From DASUFP01 sp036274495 (GTDB lineage: Bacteria > Bacteroidota > Bacteroidia > AKYH767-A > OLB10): 15,615 bases of DNA. A model generated the notes under the pieces. That model was given only the letters and a program-made list of their open reading frames with translations, made no database searches and was not told the origin of the DNA. Position numbers and translations under genes: made by a program. Below are positions 14,225 through 15,615 of this stretch, in pieces (within the stretch, counting starts at the first letter, position 1; each line of letters begins with the position of its first letter). Where the stretch lies: the NCBI GenBank assembly GCA_036274495.1, contig DASUFP010000067.1, positions 1 through 15,615 of the forward strand, read 5' to 3'.

Positions 14225-15615
14225 ATGATCAGAAAAGCTATTTTTATCTCATTTGCTGCCTTGCTCTTATCGGCAGGTTCTTTATTTGCCCAAAACGGGT
14301 ATGAGATCAAAGTAAAGGTTAAAGGAGTTGCCGACTCGCTATGCTACCTGGCCAATTACTTTGGCGAAAAACAATACATCAAAGATTCCTGTAATGCCGA
14401 CAAGGAAGGAAATTTTCTGTTTAAGGGCAGTGAAGCATTACCGGGTGGAATTTACCTGGTAGTAGTGCCCGGAAGGCGTTATTTTGAAATTATAGTGGAC
14501 CGTCAGCAGAAATTCAGCATCGAAACTGATAATGCGGATCTTGTCGGAGCCCTGAAAGTAAAAGGATCTTCCGACAATGAAGCCTTTTATGAATACCTCA
14601 AATTTATTGGCGTAAAGTCTAAGGAGGTTGAACCCCTTAAAGCAGAATATGAGGCTGCAAAAGATGACCCGGTAAAAACGGCAGCGGTGAAGGCAAAAAT
14701 TGCTGATGTCGACAGTGCTGTGTTTAAGTACAGGGAAAAGTTCATAGAAGATCATAAAGATTCATTTATTTCAAAAGTATTTAAGGCTTCAGATGAGATA
14801 AAGGTTCCGGATGCTCCATTAAAACCTGATGGCACGAAAGACTCCTCCTATGTTTTTTACTACTACAAAGAACATTTCTTTGATAATATCGACCTGCAGG
14901 ACGACCGCATGCTAAGGACGCCAGTACTCCATCCGAAGCTGGAGCAGTATATGACTAAAATGACGCTTCAGATGCCCGATTCGGTAATAAAGGCCGCCGA
15001 CTGGCTGGTTGGTCAGTTAAAACCCGGATCGGAAATGTTTAAATACGTGGTTTGGTGGATTACAAATACCTATGAAACTTCTAAAATTATGGGTCTGGAT
15101 GCGGTATTTGTTCATATGGTTGACAACTACTATACCAGGGAAAAAGCGTTTTGGGTAGACGATGCCCAGCTGTATAAAATTCAGGAAAGGGCACGTATTC
15201 TTACGCCGTTACTCATAGGTACCAAATGCAAAAACCTTATTCTTGCCGACAGTTTAGGGAAAATGCAATCGTTATACGATGTAAAGGCTCCTTATACGGT
15301 ACTCTACTTCTGGGATCCTGACTGCGGCCACTGCCAGAAAGCCACTCCAAAATTAAAGGAGGTCTATGATAAATACAGAGCACAAGGGTTAAAAGTGTAT
15401 GCCGTTTGCACTGAAGTGGAAATGGACAAGTGGAAAAAGTTCATTAACGAACATAACCTCGACTGGATTAACGTAGCAGATCCTGAGGTACGGAATAATT
15501 TCAGACACGACTTCGACATTACAAGCACCCCTCAGGTTTTCCTACTTGACGATTCAAAAATCATCAGGGCAAAGAAAGTGGAGGTTGAGACACTTGACGA
15601 TATCCTCAAAAGAGA
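14225..15615 (+). CDS. Secreted thioredoxin-fold (TlpA/ResA-like) protein with DUF4369-type N-terminus (C-terminus cut by window edge)
   Basis: Reading from ATG 14225, 463 codons are open to the right edge. The N-terminus has a clear signal peptide (MIRKAIFISFAALLLSAGSLFAQ), so the product is exported, probably to the periplasm. Residues about 25-115 are a beta-rich segment (YEIKVKVKGVADS, then GNFLFKGSEALPGGIYLVVV) typical of DUF4369. A helical middle part follows (about 120-345). Residues about 350-463 form the thioredoxin-like domain: VLYFWDPDCGHCQKATP with redox cysteines C367 and C370 (CGHC), and the cis-proline P436 in STPQVFLLDD. The role is probably thiol-disulfide exchange on envelope proteins; the substrate is unknown. 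Only a short C-terminal piece should be missing. The neighbour purT shows no functional link. Confidence 0.9.
   Translation, partial: MIRKAIFISFAALLLSAGSLFAQNGYEIKVKVKGVADSLCYLANYFGEKQYIKDSCNADKEGNFLFKGSEALPGGIYLVVVPGRRYFEIIVDRQQKFSIETDNADLVGALKVKGSSDNEAFYEYLKFIGVKSKEVEPLKAEYEAAKDDPVKTAAVKAKIADVDSAVFKYREKFIEDHKDSFISKVFKASDEIKVPDAPLKPDGTKDSSYVFYYYKEHFFDNIDLQDDRMLRTPVLHPKLEQYMTKMTLQMPDSVIKAADWLVGQLKPGSEMFKYVVWWITNTYETSKIMGLDAVFVHMVDNYYTREKAFWVDDAQLYKIQERARILTPLLIGTKCKNLILADSLGKMQSLYDVKAPYTVLYFWDPDCGHCQKATPKLKEVYDKYRAQGLKVYAVCTEVEMDKWKKFINEHNLDWINVADPEVRNNFRHDFDITSTPQVFLLDDSKIIRAKKVEVETLDDILKR

Noticed and set aside
14438..14755. A 105-codon minus-strand frame inside the thioredoxin-fold gene
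   Set aside because: It is antisense to a gene with signal peptide, CGHC motif and cis-proline, and its translation is Phe/Cys-rich reverse-frame sequence.
1..15615. CRISPR arrays, insertion sequences, tRNA genes or phage genes
   Set aside because: I saw no repeat-spacer series, transposase motifs, terminal inverted repeats, cloverleaf sequences or phage protein signatures on either strand.

Overview
The window looks like a chromosomal segment from a Bacteroidetes (Bacteroidota) bacterium. Evidence: several gaps carry the phylum-type -7 promoter word TAnnTTTG; Shine-Dalgarno sequences are mostly weak or absent with A/T-rich leaders; the order small coiled-coil gene, zapA, structured RNA, rny is a Bacteroidetes-like arrangement; and a DUF4369/thioredoxin-type secreted protein is present. 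I cannot place it below phylum.

Layout. From about 1 to 11198 everything reads on the minus strand. In transcription order (right to left) this is: a 97-residue coiled-coil protein, ZapA, a structured non-coding RNA in the position of 6S RNA, and ribonuclease Y. A surface-polysaccharide block follows: Wzx-type flippase, Wzy-type polymerase, GT4 glycosyltransferase, GT2 glycosyltransferase, a 933-residue membrane protein joining an O-antigen ligase/polymerase-like half to a GT-C glycosyltransferase-like half, and a DegT-type aminotransferase cut by the left edge. From 11281 to the right edge genes read on the plus strand: a secreted M23 (LytM-type) metallopeptidase with a long C-terminal region, PurT, and a secreted thioredoxin-fold protein cut by the right edge.

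How it fits together. The coiled-coil/ZapA pair would act at the division ring and rny in mRNA turnover. The polysaccharide block holds the core of a Wzx/Wzy pathway: two nucleotide-sugar transferases, a flippase, a polymerase, a second Wzy/WaaL-like enzyme fused to a probable polyprenyl-sugar-dependent transferase, and an aminotransferase for an amino sugar. No initiating sugar-phosphate transferase, chain-length regulator or outer-membrane exporter is visible; if the locus is complete they lie beyond the left edge or elsewhere. The plus-strand genes are ordinary envelope and metabolic genes.

I see no CRISPR array, insertion sequence, phage gene, tRNA or rRNA. The most interesting items are the two-enzyme membrane fusion and the 179-nt RNA between zapA and rny. 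Nothing here is clearly a wholly new system.
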